Below are positions 23,672 through 33,589 of a stretch of 64,000 nucleotides of DNA, piece by piece; position 1 is the stretch's first letter, and each line of letters starts with the position of its first letter. Position numbers and translations under genes: made by a program. The notes beneath the pieces were generated by a model. It searched no databases. It was not told where the DNA came from and saw nothing but the letters and a program-made list of their open reading frames with translations. The stretch comes from Cloeon dipterum. Taxonomy: Eukaryota; Arthropoda; Insecta; Ephemeroptera; Baetidae. Where the stretch lies: assembly GCF_949628265.1 (NCBI RefSeq), contig NC_088788.1, positions 5,518,001 to 5,582,000 of the forward strand. The letters run 5' to 3'.

Positions 23672-26600
23672 TTACTTTGGTCCGTCTTCAGACTGGAACA
23701 ATTCCTTTGGATTGAAGCTCGGAGACGCGGTGCTCTTCACGGCCACACTCTTCATAGGAGCCATCTCCAGGCACGCAGTCTCCTGTTACAAGAAAATATT
23801 AAATTAGTTTTGATTGAGAGCATTGACGAGGAATATTTACCTCGAGGTGTTTGCCCATGGGTGTCTTCTCGAGTTGTTTGCCAATGGGAGTCTTCGTGAG
23901 TTTCAGCACCTTCTCTGGCGATGCTTCTAGCAGCTTGGGCGCATCCTTTGCCCAATCCATATCAATCATGGCATTCAAGGCGTGGATATCAATCTGTTGC
24001 GCCAAGTTCTGGAGAAAAATCGTTGGTTTGCTCAATTATTAATTTAATTTATAAGCCAAAACCACGGAAAATTGCGGACACTGGGACCAAACGGAATTTA
24101 AATGGTATTTTCGTTGGAAAGAAAGCTAAACACAGTTCCAGCAGTCACGTGACTCAATAGGGATGTTTTCTTTTGACCAGGTTTTTGACATTACAAAAAT
24201 TCTAGATGAAACCGAAGTGTTCAGCATCTTAACAGCCGAAATCGGAGGGGGGCGTAACCAAGGGAATACAACATGGTGGCGGACTACAAGCAGCGAGCCC
24301 TGTCCACGCCGCCATATTATATTCCCTAGGTTACGCTCCCATCTCCAGCTGCCGATTTTGGCTGTTTTGACGCCAAATTATTCAGTGTCACGCACAAAAA
24401 AGTTGTATTTTTAATAACAAAATCCCAGGCTTAATACACTACGCGAATCTCTGTGATTTCAGCAATAAATCTGTAACTTAAAAAAATTTGGTTTCCTGAA
24501 ATACGACCCAACTGATTGCCAAGGATTTTTTACGACTTTTTCAACAAAAATTTAGAATAAAAATCTCACCAGCAGATCCATGGTGGTTCTGTGGGCCTGG
24601 AGGAGATCCGGGTCTTTGTTGTCCTGAGGAGCGGTGGTGAAAGCGAGCACGGGCGGAGCGGGCGGGGCGGGCAATTCGCTCAAGTAGCGAGACGTGCCGA
24701 CTACGGGCACGAGGCCCTTGACGTGCAGCGCGACCGCGAACTTAGCCATCCACAAGGCGCACTCGGTCAGGTCAGACCAATTCAAGCCAGTGATCTCCAA
24801 GGTTAAGTTTCGGCCGTACACTAATGTGAACGCGGTCGCGGCCAACACAGAGTACGAGTAATTGAGGCAGCCGCCGTCAAGAGTGGCCAGGTCTAGCAAG
24901 GTCGCAACCATCGCTAGCGCCGCCGGTGGAAAGTGCGGCATCTCGAACTTGTGCCTAGATTCCGGAGCTGCCAGCCGACACGAGTTCTGCAGAAACAGAC
25001 TCAACCAGTCGGTAGGCGTGAAAATGAACACTTTCCAGTCTAAAATCTGAAATGACAACAAATCGGAGAAAATAATCAATATGTGGGTTACAGCAGATTA
25101 AAATCATGACAGAAAATTTGATATTAATTTTTTTAGCATGGCTCAGCTCTGCTTACAGCTTACCAGGGTTCACCAATTTCACAAAAATAAATTACTGGTT
25201 ATTTGCGCAAAAAAGAAGCTGGAAAAACACCAGTTTTAGGTTTTACATATTTTTCTGAATTTTTTTCAACATCGAAAAATGTCACATTTTGTGCCAAAAA
25301 TTGCAAATAATTTGGAAAATTACGGTTTGTTATATTTTTTGGTCTTTTGATAACATCAGTGGATTTTAAACTGATTTAGGAAAATTTTGGTCGTCTACCA
25401 TGAGAATGTTTTATTTTTAATAAAAATGCAGGTGGCATAATGTTTTGGAAAAAGGCAAAAATTGCAGAAACCCCCTGAAAAAAGCTTTATCAATATTTTT
25501 AAGACTCAAAAAGGTTTCCTCGGTCATGTCCTAGTTGGTTAAAGTTGAGCCTTGACAGAACATAAGAGAAAATAATCATGCTCATCTACTTCCATTCAAT
25601 GGTTTTGAATATGTATTACAACAGGGAAGCTTACCCTGAGAACGTGTGACTCGTGGTCGATGATGGCCTCTTCAGTGCACGCACCGTCAGTCACGTAGGC
25701 CAGATCACTCACATTCGGCGGATAAATTTCATTCGCCTTACAAGCGATGAACATACAAGTTATTCCTGAAAAATAAATAAATTGCACCATGGTTAAAAAG
25801 TTGTTAATAAGAGATAACATTAGTTTCATGTTTACACAGTAAGTTCAATTGAACAATCAAGCTCACCTAGAAGTTGAAGTTCATTTTTTGGGAGATCTCC
25901 TGAAAGATAAAGAACTCTGTCAACGTAGTCCTGCGCGAGGTAGTAGGTCTCGCGACGAAGCTTGTAGACCGCCGCCACCTCGATCAGCCAGTCGAGCAGT
26001 ATGGAACGCATCTTGGGCAGAATCTCCGGGTTCTTTTCGAAAATCTGTGAGCCACGCTCTTCCTTGTTTTTCAGGTCGGGCACCAACATAGAGTTCCACC
26101 ACACTGTCTGGTGATCGCCCCATGAAAACTTCGGCAGCGGACTAATTTTTTGTCTAAACAAAAAAATCAAAGGTTGTAGACATGGGTTTCAACAATTCAA
26201 AAAATTAAGGGGTAAAAAAATATAGGATTAATTTTAAATAACAGGTAGAAACACCATCATTCAATTTGCAATTAATTTATATATATATATTTTTTAATTC
26301 GTGAAGCAAAAGGCGATACAACTTACTCATCTAATAGACCACGGATCTCAACCATGGATCTGTTGCGCAGACTTCTTCTTGGACTAGGTTTCGGTTCTGG
26401 ACTTTTCAACTCCCTTTCTGGACTTTTCAACCCCCTATCGCTGTGCCGGCGTTTAGCGGCAGCCGACGGAGGTGAAGATGGCTGCACAACGAGTGAGAAA
26501 TTTAATTATTTGAGAACCTCGTACAGTTTTTAATTTGGCAAACAAGCCCAGATAAAATTAAACGTAAAAATTGAAATTAATTTTTTTTAAATTACTTACA

Positions 26601-27470
26601 ATTAAAAGTAGACTCACCTCTTTCGTAGACAGTTTTCTTTTCCTGTTCATCTTGTCAAACATGGAAGGAATATCAGCCTGTTTTCTGAAAAATAAAGGGA
26701 AAAAAATTAATTCCAAATATTTAAAATTTTAGTTTATTTTAATTTTGTGGATGCGAAATTTTATTGAAAAAAAATTTCATCAGAACAAGATGACCGCCAA
26801 AAGATTAAGAAATGACCTTCACATTCTCAAGCGGAAAGCCAAATTTGTAACACGTCACGCCGACACCAGCTAACACGGACGATGCTAGTTTTCCCGCATT
26901 CGCGATGACCCACGGACAGAAAGTGAAAATCGAGCACCGCTCGATTAGTAATCACCGGCGCAACAGTGGAAGTGAAAAAAACCTGGTTTGTTTCGGTTAA
27001 ATCTGACCTGAAAATCGGTATAATGCCAAATAAAACCGGTTAAACCGCGAATTTTGCGCAATGATTGCAGTTTTTCACTGGTTTTAACCGTCGTCGGTTG
27101 TTAGATGTCACTACCTCAAGAGAGCGCTGCTGCGGTTGTGTAATAAAAATCCCTCGCTTTTCGCTTGGCAAATATTTTGATAGCGTCGGAAATTTTTTTC
27201 CGAAATTTCGTCTCGGCCGGAGTGTACGTTTCAACAATTTGAGCAGTTTTCATAGTGATCAATCAATTAAGCAACAAAATCAAGCCTAATTTCTCATTGG
27301 CCTATTCGAATTAAATTCTTATCATCGAATTAAAATCGTACACAGGAGCAGCGGTCAAGGTCCAATAGTTAATTAATACCCGAGGCGTAATCCAAGATTT
27401 CCGAGATTATGAACATGTTAAATATCCAAAATGTAGAACAAATAATTAATGTTGTGACTTACCCTGGCAT
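23672..27470 (-). CDS. CycE: Cyclin E
   Basis: Eight coding exons on the minus strand: 27470-27463, 26684-26618, 26481-26327, 26153-25867, 25765-25635, 25046-24570, 24008-23841 and 23782-23672. Total 1404 nt (467 aa), all phases consistent. The start is an 8-nt coding piece, ATG CCA GG, spliced to give MPGKQADIPSMF; an in-frame TGA about 19 codons upstream makes this the first Met. A basic NRKRKL near the N-terminus could be a nuclear signal. The cyclin box has KMRSILLDWLIEV (about 124-136), YKLRRETYYLAQDYVDR and IYPPNVSDLAYVTDGAC, all strong cyclin E signatures. The second cyclin fold is in the 477-nt exon. Role: activates Cdk2 for the G1/S transition in the nucleus. The C-terminus has KTPIGKQLEKTPMGKHLE and no obvious LLTPP phosphodegron. 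A small foldback repeat sits in the intron at about 24230-24367. Confidence 0.94.
24230..24367. repeat. Foldback (imperfect inverted repeat) element in a cyclin E intron
   Basis: The left arm (about 24230-24282, starting aacagccgaaatcgg) is the imperfect reverse complement of the right arm (about 24307-24367, ending ccgattttggctgttt), with a loop of about 25 bp. Shared inner blocks include ggcgtaacc / ggttacgc, agggaata / attccct and ggtggcgg / ccgcc. It looks like a small foldback or MITE-type insertion. Confidence 0.6.
26890..26897 (+). promoter_or_regulatory. E2F-like site TTTCCCGC in cyclin E intron 1
   Basis: An exact TTTCCCGC core lies within the first cyclin E intron, near a short GC-richer segment. 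Cyclin E is a well-known E2F target in flies and mammals, so the site is plausible, but an 8-mer match alone is weak. Confidence 0.35.
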
Positions 27471-27588
27471 TTTTTCTGTCTCTGGTTGTTGTACGAAAGA
27501 GTTGATGTCGAAAGGGAATTCCTTTCGGAGTCAGGGCTCCGAAAGTTGCCGAAAAGTGCACCTCCACTCAGCACGCTGGAAAGAAAAG
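27463..27588 (-). other. Cyclin E 5' exon (mostly 5' UTR, holds the start codon)
   Basis: Bounded by a ctttccag acceptor at about 27589 and the donor ATGCCAGG|GTAAGT at 27463/27462. Only the last 8 nt are coding; the rest is 5' UTR, with an in-frame TGA ahead of the ATG. The acceptor implies at least one further non-coding exon upstream. Confidence 0.6.
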
Positions 27589-27789
27589 AAGAAATTTAAG
27601 CATTTACACTCCCATAAAATAGGAATTCGACTCGAAAAAAATCAGAGGAGGTTCTTGAACCCCTAGGGAGAGGGCACTGAGTTGGGAAAAATCAGGACGA
27701 ATTCGGCCCGAAATTCACTTGGATTGGCTTCGTGAACTGTTTATAAGAATTCAAATCGTCATTAATGACCAATTATTACGATTAGGCGT

Positions 27790-28600
27790 GATTTTCGCAA
27801 TCCGAGTGCGACATGACCTGTGACGCCACCCTTTTGTGTCCAAAATGGAGGACCGAGATGTATTTATACGACACTTTCATCGCCGCTCTGCCCACATCCG
27901 GGGGCCCGACTGGGTCCGAACGGCCCAGAAACGCGACCCTCGGTTCGTATTCAACATGCGTGCGGGCTGTGGGCCGGTAAATCGGGCCGGAACGGGCCTG
28001 AGGTGGGCCTCGAAAAGAAGCTACCTGGAGCGCGCCAAGTTGTGCGGATGCCAACATGACGAGTCTCATTTTCTGACCATCGGCGGAAAATCGCGGCCAG
28101 ACACAGCCCATCTGCCCCCTTAGAGCCTTGGGAAACTATTTGGGGGCTTGGTGGGCCCGGTCCCAGTCAGAAATCGGGAGGAAAGTGGCCAAAACGTGAA
28201 AGGAGGCGGGCCAGGTGAAGCGCGACTTAGGCGGGAATGGCGGCTGCACATTTCGGCACAAAACCGGCCCCATCTGACCGATATCCGAGCCGAAATCGCG
28301 CGGAAGGGTACCCAAAGAGTTACTTTAGGGCCAGGACTGATCCTGCGGGCCTACCTGCGACTGTTCGTGGCCTAAGGATGGGTAGATTAAGGTACAAATC
28401 CGGCGGGAAACACACACTGCCGCTCCTACTGATACACGGCTGTGAGATCGACTAGCGACTGGAAGGCGACGGCTGGTCTCCTGCTCATGACGAAAATCAT
28501 ATGTTAGCGCGCGACAATAGCAGAGGGGTAACGGAACTCTGACGTCACGCGCTCTCATTGGCTCGTTTACGCGGGCTTTCCAGACCAAGTTTGAAAGTTA
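27790..28600. other. GC-rich, CpG-rich island upstream of cyclin E
   Basis: About 0.8 kb of markedly GC- and CpG-rich DNA amid AT-rich flanks, with many gggcc/ggccc blocks. Several overlapping open frames occur on both strands, but none has a recognisable motif; they look like a by-product of base composition. It contains GGCGGGAAA at 28402-28410 (reverse complement of the E2F consensus) and GCGGGAAT at about 28231. It may be regulatory DNA of cyclin E or a degraded repeat. Confidence 0.4.
28402..28410 (-). promoter_or_regulatory. E2F-like site (TTTCCCGCC on minus strand)
   Basis: Perfect TTTCCCGCC when read on the cyclin E strand, about 0.9 kb upstream of its start codon. Related GCGGGAAT cores occur at about 28231 and 28687. 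Function is inferred from the gene's known E2F control. Confidence 0.35.
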
Positions 28601-30247
28601 AATCAACTTTTGCGGCCTTCTTGCCAATATTTTTCGACCCGCACTCGCGAAAACGTGCGCTAAGTGGAAATTAATTTAAGCAGAATGCGGGAATGGGGTT
28701 TTCTGGGCTGTGACACCACGAGAAATAGGAAAAATCGACCGTAAACCACTGTATCACCATACCATCCCTCTTGTGTTTTGATAAAATTGACCTTGAGCTA
28801 ACACCCCGCCTGACCGCCCTCCCCTAAAGGAGTGTCGTCATCTGTGTTACGCAACGCAAAATAATGTAGGGTTCTTTTGCTCACGATTTTCCTAGAAGTA
28901 CAGCTTTTATTGCTCAACATTCGGCAAAGAACACGGAAGCGAAAACAAAATTTTTCTACCGTGCAGACTAAAGAAAAGATGCAGGATGAATCATTCAAAT
29001 AAAGAGATGATTAAGGTGATAAAAGAGACCCCAGCAGTGCAAATATTAGGAGTAAAATATTGAATTATTGTAAGCGAATGTTTTTAATTAGTAAGGCTTA
29101 ATTAAATTTGTTATTTTTTGAAACATATTAGGCTGACTAATTTATTAAGACGCAGGTAGAATTTTAATAATTGTAGTTTAAATTCTAGAGCGATTTTTTT
29201 CAATACACATTGTCAGATGTGTCTGCCACTGGCGTCGCTGTAGTTTTAGTTACGCAAGAGTTTGTTATTGTAACTATATCTTCCCTCCAAAAATTCCCTT
29301 TGAAACTAAGAATGAATTTTGAAACCAAATGCTTTAGAGGGACAAACGAGTTTTACAGCAGGTGATATATAAGGGTGATTATGTCTTACCTGCACCAGCG
29401 TTTCTAGAAGAGCGACCCCGTATAGCAGCTGATTGCAGGGCTGGTTTTTTATCCCCCGAACGCGTGTGTGACAGAGAGACTGACGTGACGTATATTTTCA
29501 AATGAAATGAACGCACGGTGCAGATCACAACAAATATTAGTGTGATTCTTTTACGACACTTTTGTTCCGATTGGAAACTTTCGGCTGTTGATGCTCTCTG
29601 CTCGGATGCTGGGCAGCAAATGAACGAGTCATGCGCTGTTTGGCTTGTGCTCTGCGAGGTTAATTGTTACGGGCAGTATCGGTTTTTTTTCACGGTGGAT
29701 CTCGGGAAATAAAACATAAACAAAGAATTATTTTTGTCAAAATATGTTATTGTTGACATTTATGGTCAATAAAAAAATAATGTATGCATTTCAAAGTGAC
29801 TTTAATAGTTTAATTAAATTATTTTTAATTGAAAATCACAATTTTAACGCAAAAATAATATTTATACTGGAAGGATAAATTAAATTCTCCCGTCAGAGAA
29901 AATCTTGTGCTTCAGATTTTGGTAAACGTAGCGAAGAAAATTGCAAACGCATATTGCCGGCATTTAAATCACCTTGCCTCTTGTTCATTGTTGTCTCTTT
30001 AAACCCGAGAAGGGTGTGCCTATGCTAGGAGGAAAGACGCAGGGGTATACACTCGCTCCAGCTGCGTTCTTTGTTATTTTCTTACTGGGGTCGACGTGCA
30101 GCATGTGCCGCCGCGATCTCTAACGACTTTTTCTTTGTTATTTTGCCATATATTGCGCTTGCTTGCTTCCTCTAGCCTAGAATTCGGCAGACGTCTGCTT
30201 TTCAACAAGCACACGTGTCATTTTTTTGTTTATACGCAAGCTGCGAT
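28601..30247. other. Intergenic AT-rich stretch
   Basis: Apart from the candidate distal promoter at about 29390-29454 I see no gene, RNA or repeat structure. Short open frames here lack motifs. Confidence 0.4.
29390..29454 (-). promoter_or_regulatory. Candidate distal promoter and non-coding first exon of cyclin E
   Basis: On the minus strand a TATA-like GGATAAAAAA (29445-29454) is followed about 23 nt later by an initiator-like ATCAGCT (A at about 29430). Next comes a short exon ending at a strong donor, GTGCAG|GTAAGAC (29390/29389). This could splice to the acceptor at about 27589. All of it is pattern-based; RNA 5'-end data would be decisive. Confidence 0.3.
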
Positions 30248-31344
30248 TTAAAGTGGAATGATAGTAATTTTTTTATTTTAAAATATGAAATTTCATGTAA
30301 AGTTAACCCTAACCGACCTATTTTTTCCATGTACATCTGACCAAAAGTGCCCCAAAATCCAATTTTTCGAATTTTACCGGTTACGCCCTCTTTTTTTAGC
30401 ATAGGAAATTAATTGCTTCCGGGGCGAGAAAAATTATGAAAATTTAATAGTGAGGAGATAAAAAATAGTGCTTTTAAATCTTCAAAGAAATTTTTTATTT
30501 ATTTCAAAAATTACAGATTTTCAATAGGGGTCTGTGTTTGGATTCATTAAAATTCACTATTTCAAAGTAGCATTAAATACTGCCTAAATTCAGAGAGCTG
30601 ATTAAATTTCCAGTTTTCCCTCACTCAGCAAAATTTTCTAAAATTTAAAATTTTCGAAAAATATTCGTCTGAAAATTTCAGATGTCCGTTAAAGAACGTT
30701 TAAATTTTTTTTGGGAAAAATCAAAATACCCAAAATTAAGTTAATTTATTCAAGAATCATCTCAGAAAAAATGTTTCTTTCATTTTAATAATTTTAATGA
30801 TTTTCAGAGGCAAACTCGGACCCTTATGGCTATCAGAGACTGCGTATAATATAAATAAATTTTTTATTGATTTTCAAGGACAGATTCATTGGCTACCATG
30901 TGCGAAAATTTCAAATTTTTCTGATAATGAGAACGTAATTAAAATGATAATTGAGTTGCGCGCCGGCCACCTTCTGTAATGCAACCAGAAGCGACGGCGT
31001 GAAACGCCCCCTTCTCTTGGCCAGCAGCGCTGGGCGCTGACCAATCAGATTGTTTTTGCCAATTTTCTCCGAAATTTACATTTTCTCACATGATTTGGAA
31101 TCCTCTCATCGAGATCTATCGGACAGCCAGAGTCTAATTTGGGGAAATGCGGAATTTCAGAGAAAATCGTGATTACACAATTCCGTTGAAAATTCTCCAT
31201 TTAAAACAATGCTAAGTTTGAGGTCGATTTTCTCGAAAATTTACAGTGCTGCCTATGTATTTTTAACTGTAAATGATCCTTAGGACATAACCTGTATGCA
31301 TGTTAATGGATTTTGCTGGGAAATTCAGTATCATTCCTCTTTAA
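30248..31344. mobile_element. TTAA-ended non-autonomous transposon, complete copy 1
   Basis: Begins TTAA-AGTGGAATGATA and ends TATCATTCCTCT-TTAA, i.e. inverted termini AGWGGAATGATA flanked by TTAA. The body contains no transposase-like frame. Its left half matches 52875-53404 and 46126-46468 in reverse orientation. Its right end matches 45805-45960. The segment around 31060-31110 (gccaattttctccgaaatttaca) matches the pair at 47799-48717. A TTAA target is typical of piggyBac-type elements, but the termini are not the classic piggyBac CCC start. Confidence 0.7.
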
Positions 31345-31831
31345 ACATTAAATTTTCATACACGATTTTGTTAAGGAAATGAAAAGTTGTGAAAATAACA
31401 ATCGGAAAAAATTCACCTTTTCTGCTGGCCGATTTTTATTTCCTAATTAAAAAGGATTTTTGAGAGGAAAATAGTAAACATAACAAAAACCGGTTTGTTT
31501 CAAATCCTAGGGGGTCGAGTTCCGAAGAAGCTGAAAATTTTCTGTCTCCTCTCTCGTGGCGGGTATTTTACTTTGTTTACATTGTGCTTTTGGAAAGAAA
31601 AAATTTCGCGTACCAGTTTAAATTGTTCTACAAATAAAGAAAATATACACAAATACTTTTTTCCCGTCGGATCCTTTTTTGGCAACCAAAATTACCAAAA
31701 TCAATGGCGAGCGCTGACTCTGCCGCGACTCTCGTCTGCTCGGATCTCGGATCGGAGTCGGTTTAATCCAGGTGCGTCCAGGTAGAACTCCAGGTAAGAT
31801 GTCCGTGCAGTCGGAGCGTCAGGGTCACCAA
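31345..31831 (-). mobile_element. LTR-retrotransposon leader with primer-binding-site-like sequence
   Basis: Read on the minus strand, TGGTGACCCTGACG (about 31817-31830) follows directly after the CTCCTACA end of the putative LTR. That matches the layout of an LTR element whose primer binding site pairs with the 3' end of a tRNA. About 130 bp of GC-rich leader follows (to about 31700), then AT-rich sequence with no gag or pol. The internal region is therefore lost or truncated. Confidence 0.5.
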
Positions 31832-32176
31832 TGTAGGAGCGGTAGTCGGATAAAGCAACACACTGCTCAACCACAGGTTAAGAAGGTTTATTGGACTGAG
31901 TGAACAGAGACCAGACTAAACGGCTGGCCGTAAACTGCGTCGCGAAGTAGATTTTATTTGAATCATATTCATTGCTGTGCATTACTAATAAAGGTGAAAT
32001 TGGGTTTGCCTTTATTGTCCGAGTTTATTGTAAATTGTAATATCAAAGAATTAAGGACACAATTAGTCAGCTAATTAATATTGTCAATGTAAGTGCATTG
32101 TTAGAGAGGAGATTTGGGGGAAGCATCTTCTGGAGGTTTTCAGCACTATCTTTAGTGGGGGTGAAAAGTCACAACA
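31832..32176 (-). mobile_element. Putative LTR, about 345 bp
   Basis: On the minus strand it runs TGTTGTGACTTTTCAC ... CTCCTACA, with TG...CA ends. It contains two AATAAA signals, one in CCAATAAACCTTCTTAACC about 60 bp before the end, the usual R-U5 layout. The exact outer (5') border is a guess based on the TG dinucleotide. A G homopolymer (about 32211-32224) lies just outside. Confidence 0.5.
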
Positions 32177-32230
32177 CACGAGCACATGGCACACATGAGC
32201 ACTAAGTGGGGGGGGGGGGGTGGGAGAAAG

Positions 32231-33215
32231 TCAGAGCAACCGCACAGATCCGATAAGTTGCTGCGTTACTCGTTTTTTCTCACTGAAGAAATGTAAGCTG
32301 TAAGCTTGCATCAAAATTGCCATGTTAGTCGCACACGATCCAGCAGTCTGCAAAAGAAATCTATCATTGATTTTGCCATAAAAATTCAGTGAAATATTTA
32401 CAGCAAAGAGGAGCGCGTAATTGATTGTGAAAAGTCCACAAGCCGTTAATTGTACGTTTCTTAGTGAAATTTCAGACGCGTACCTCAGTAGCTGCGGATC
32501 CAAAGAGATTATTTGAATCTTTTTTCCAAAATTTGACTTCGTGCTCTTATACCTCCTTTCTAGTGGATAATTCTGGAAGGGTATTAGCAATCTTACTTAG
32601 CAGCGGCCCCGTTAACTTAGCCTATATATAAATGCATTTAGCAAAATTATTATTTAATTTTAATTTATAAATTTAATTAAACTATACCTTATTTTCCACT
32701 CTAGCACAAAATGCGCAAATTCCAGTAATTGTAATTATATCCACCAGATTCCAAAGCGATAATCTGACGAGTCCTTGACTTCCAAATAATCCACAAAATA
32801 TATCGTGGTTGTCGTTCAAATAATAAAAGCAGTCGAACAAATCTTTGAGGTTATCATAAAAATCAATTAGTCCATACAGCGCATGCTCTAATAGCAGTGC
32901 AAGATAAACCGGACCATAAATATTATGAATAATTTCGTGTATTTCCATGATTGCTAAATGTTTATCGCACAGGGTGAGTAAATTTTCATTATCATCGTTA
33001 TCACGCTTCTCGAGTGATTTGTTCAAATTAAAAAAGCAGTTGTCTAATAAATATAAAACTAAAACGCATTGGACGAACATTGAATTTACATAAATATCCG
33101 AAAAAGCGCATAGAGTCGTCTTACTCCAAAACCCATCAAATATAAAATAAATATTCAGACCGAATACAAAGTTGTATAAATGATTTAAATTATCATTAAT
33201 GTGCGTGTTTAGATT
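32231..33215 (-). pseudogene. Gustatory receptor-like gene 1, 5'-truncated
   Basis: Minus-strand exons: from about 33215 to 32688 (5' end missing), 32621-32553, 32491-32402 and 32347-32231. They read in one frame, with GT-AG introns at exactly the positions used by the upstream paralogue. Sequence includes SDIYVNSMFVQCVLVLYLL, IMEIHEIIHNIYGPVYLALL, the conserved ACGLFTINYALLFA and a C-terminal TAGSCATNMAILMQAY, as in 7tm_7 insect chemoreceptors (multi-pass membrane proteins). Compared with the 354-aa paralogue it lacks roughly the first 110-120 residues. At that point the frame runs into the poly-A end of a retroposon-like repeat (33220-33510). No remaining space before the neighbour's stop (33590) could hold the missing exon. 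It is probably a pseudogene, although the surviving frame is intact. Confidence 0.75.
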
Positions 33216-33219
33216 TTTA

Positions 33220-33510
33220 TTTATTTTTTTTTTGCTCTTTTTATCCCTGTCCGAGGACCGGGAAGGGCGCGCACTGCAACTGCACTAGCCCGAATGCTGA
33301 ATTCCGAGTGCCAATATTACCGCGAACGGATAACATGGGCGCACCAGGCCGCACAGGGACCCAGCCCACTCAAGGGCCACTTGCCTCCGCACCGAGGACT
33401 GCATTGAAACGCTAGACATTTGTCCCGTGATGCCAAATCAAGCATGCTGGAAAGGTGCAAAGCAGCAAGTAGCGAGTCGCCTCCCAGCCCGTTGAGCAAT
33501 TTGAGCATTT
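33220..33510 (-). mobile_element. Retroposon-like repeat, copy a (poly-A ended)
   Basis: On the minus strand it ends in ACAGGGATAAAAAGAGC followed by a poly-A run. About 160 bp of it match copy b at 45960-46123 closely, including the block at about 33343-33391 (minus strand ggcaagtggccc through caggccgc). Only the 3' end is shared, as for 5'-truncated LINE or SINE copies. The sequence upstream of 33391 is unique in this window, so the true 5' border is uncertain. Confidence 0.55.
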
Positions 33511-33589
33511 CGAATCACTAAACTAACAACTTTTTGCCATCTCTGACATTGGGTTTTTATTCCAGAAGAACTGACAATAATAAAACTTC

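Noticed and set aside
27782-28588. Possible coding region in the GC-rich block upstream of cyclin E (several overlapping frames of 72-109 codons)
   Set aside because: Frames occur on both strands with no motif, no consistent splice sites and arginine/glycine-biased composition typical of GC-rich non-coding DNA.
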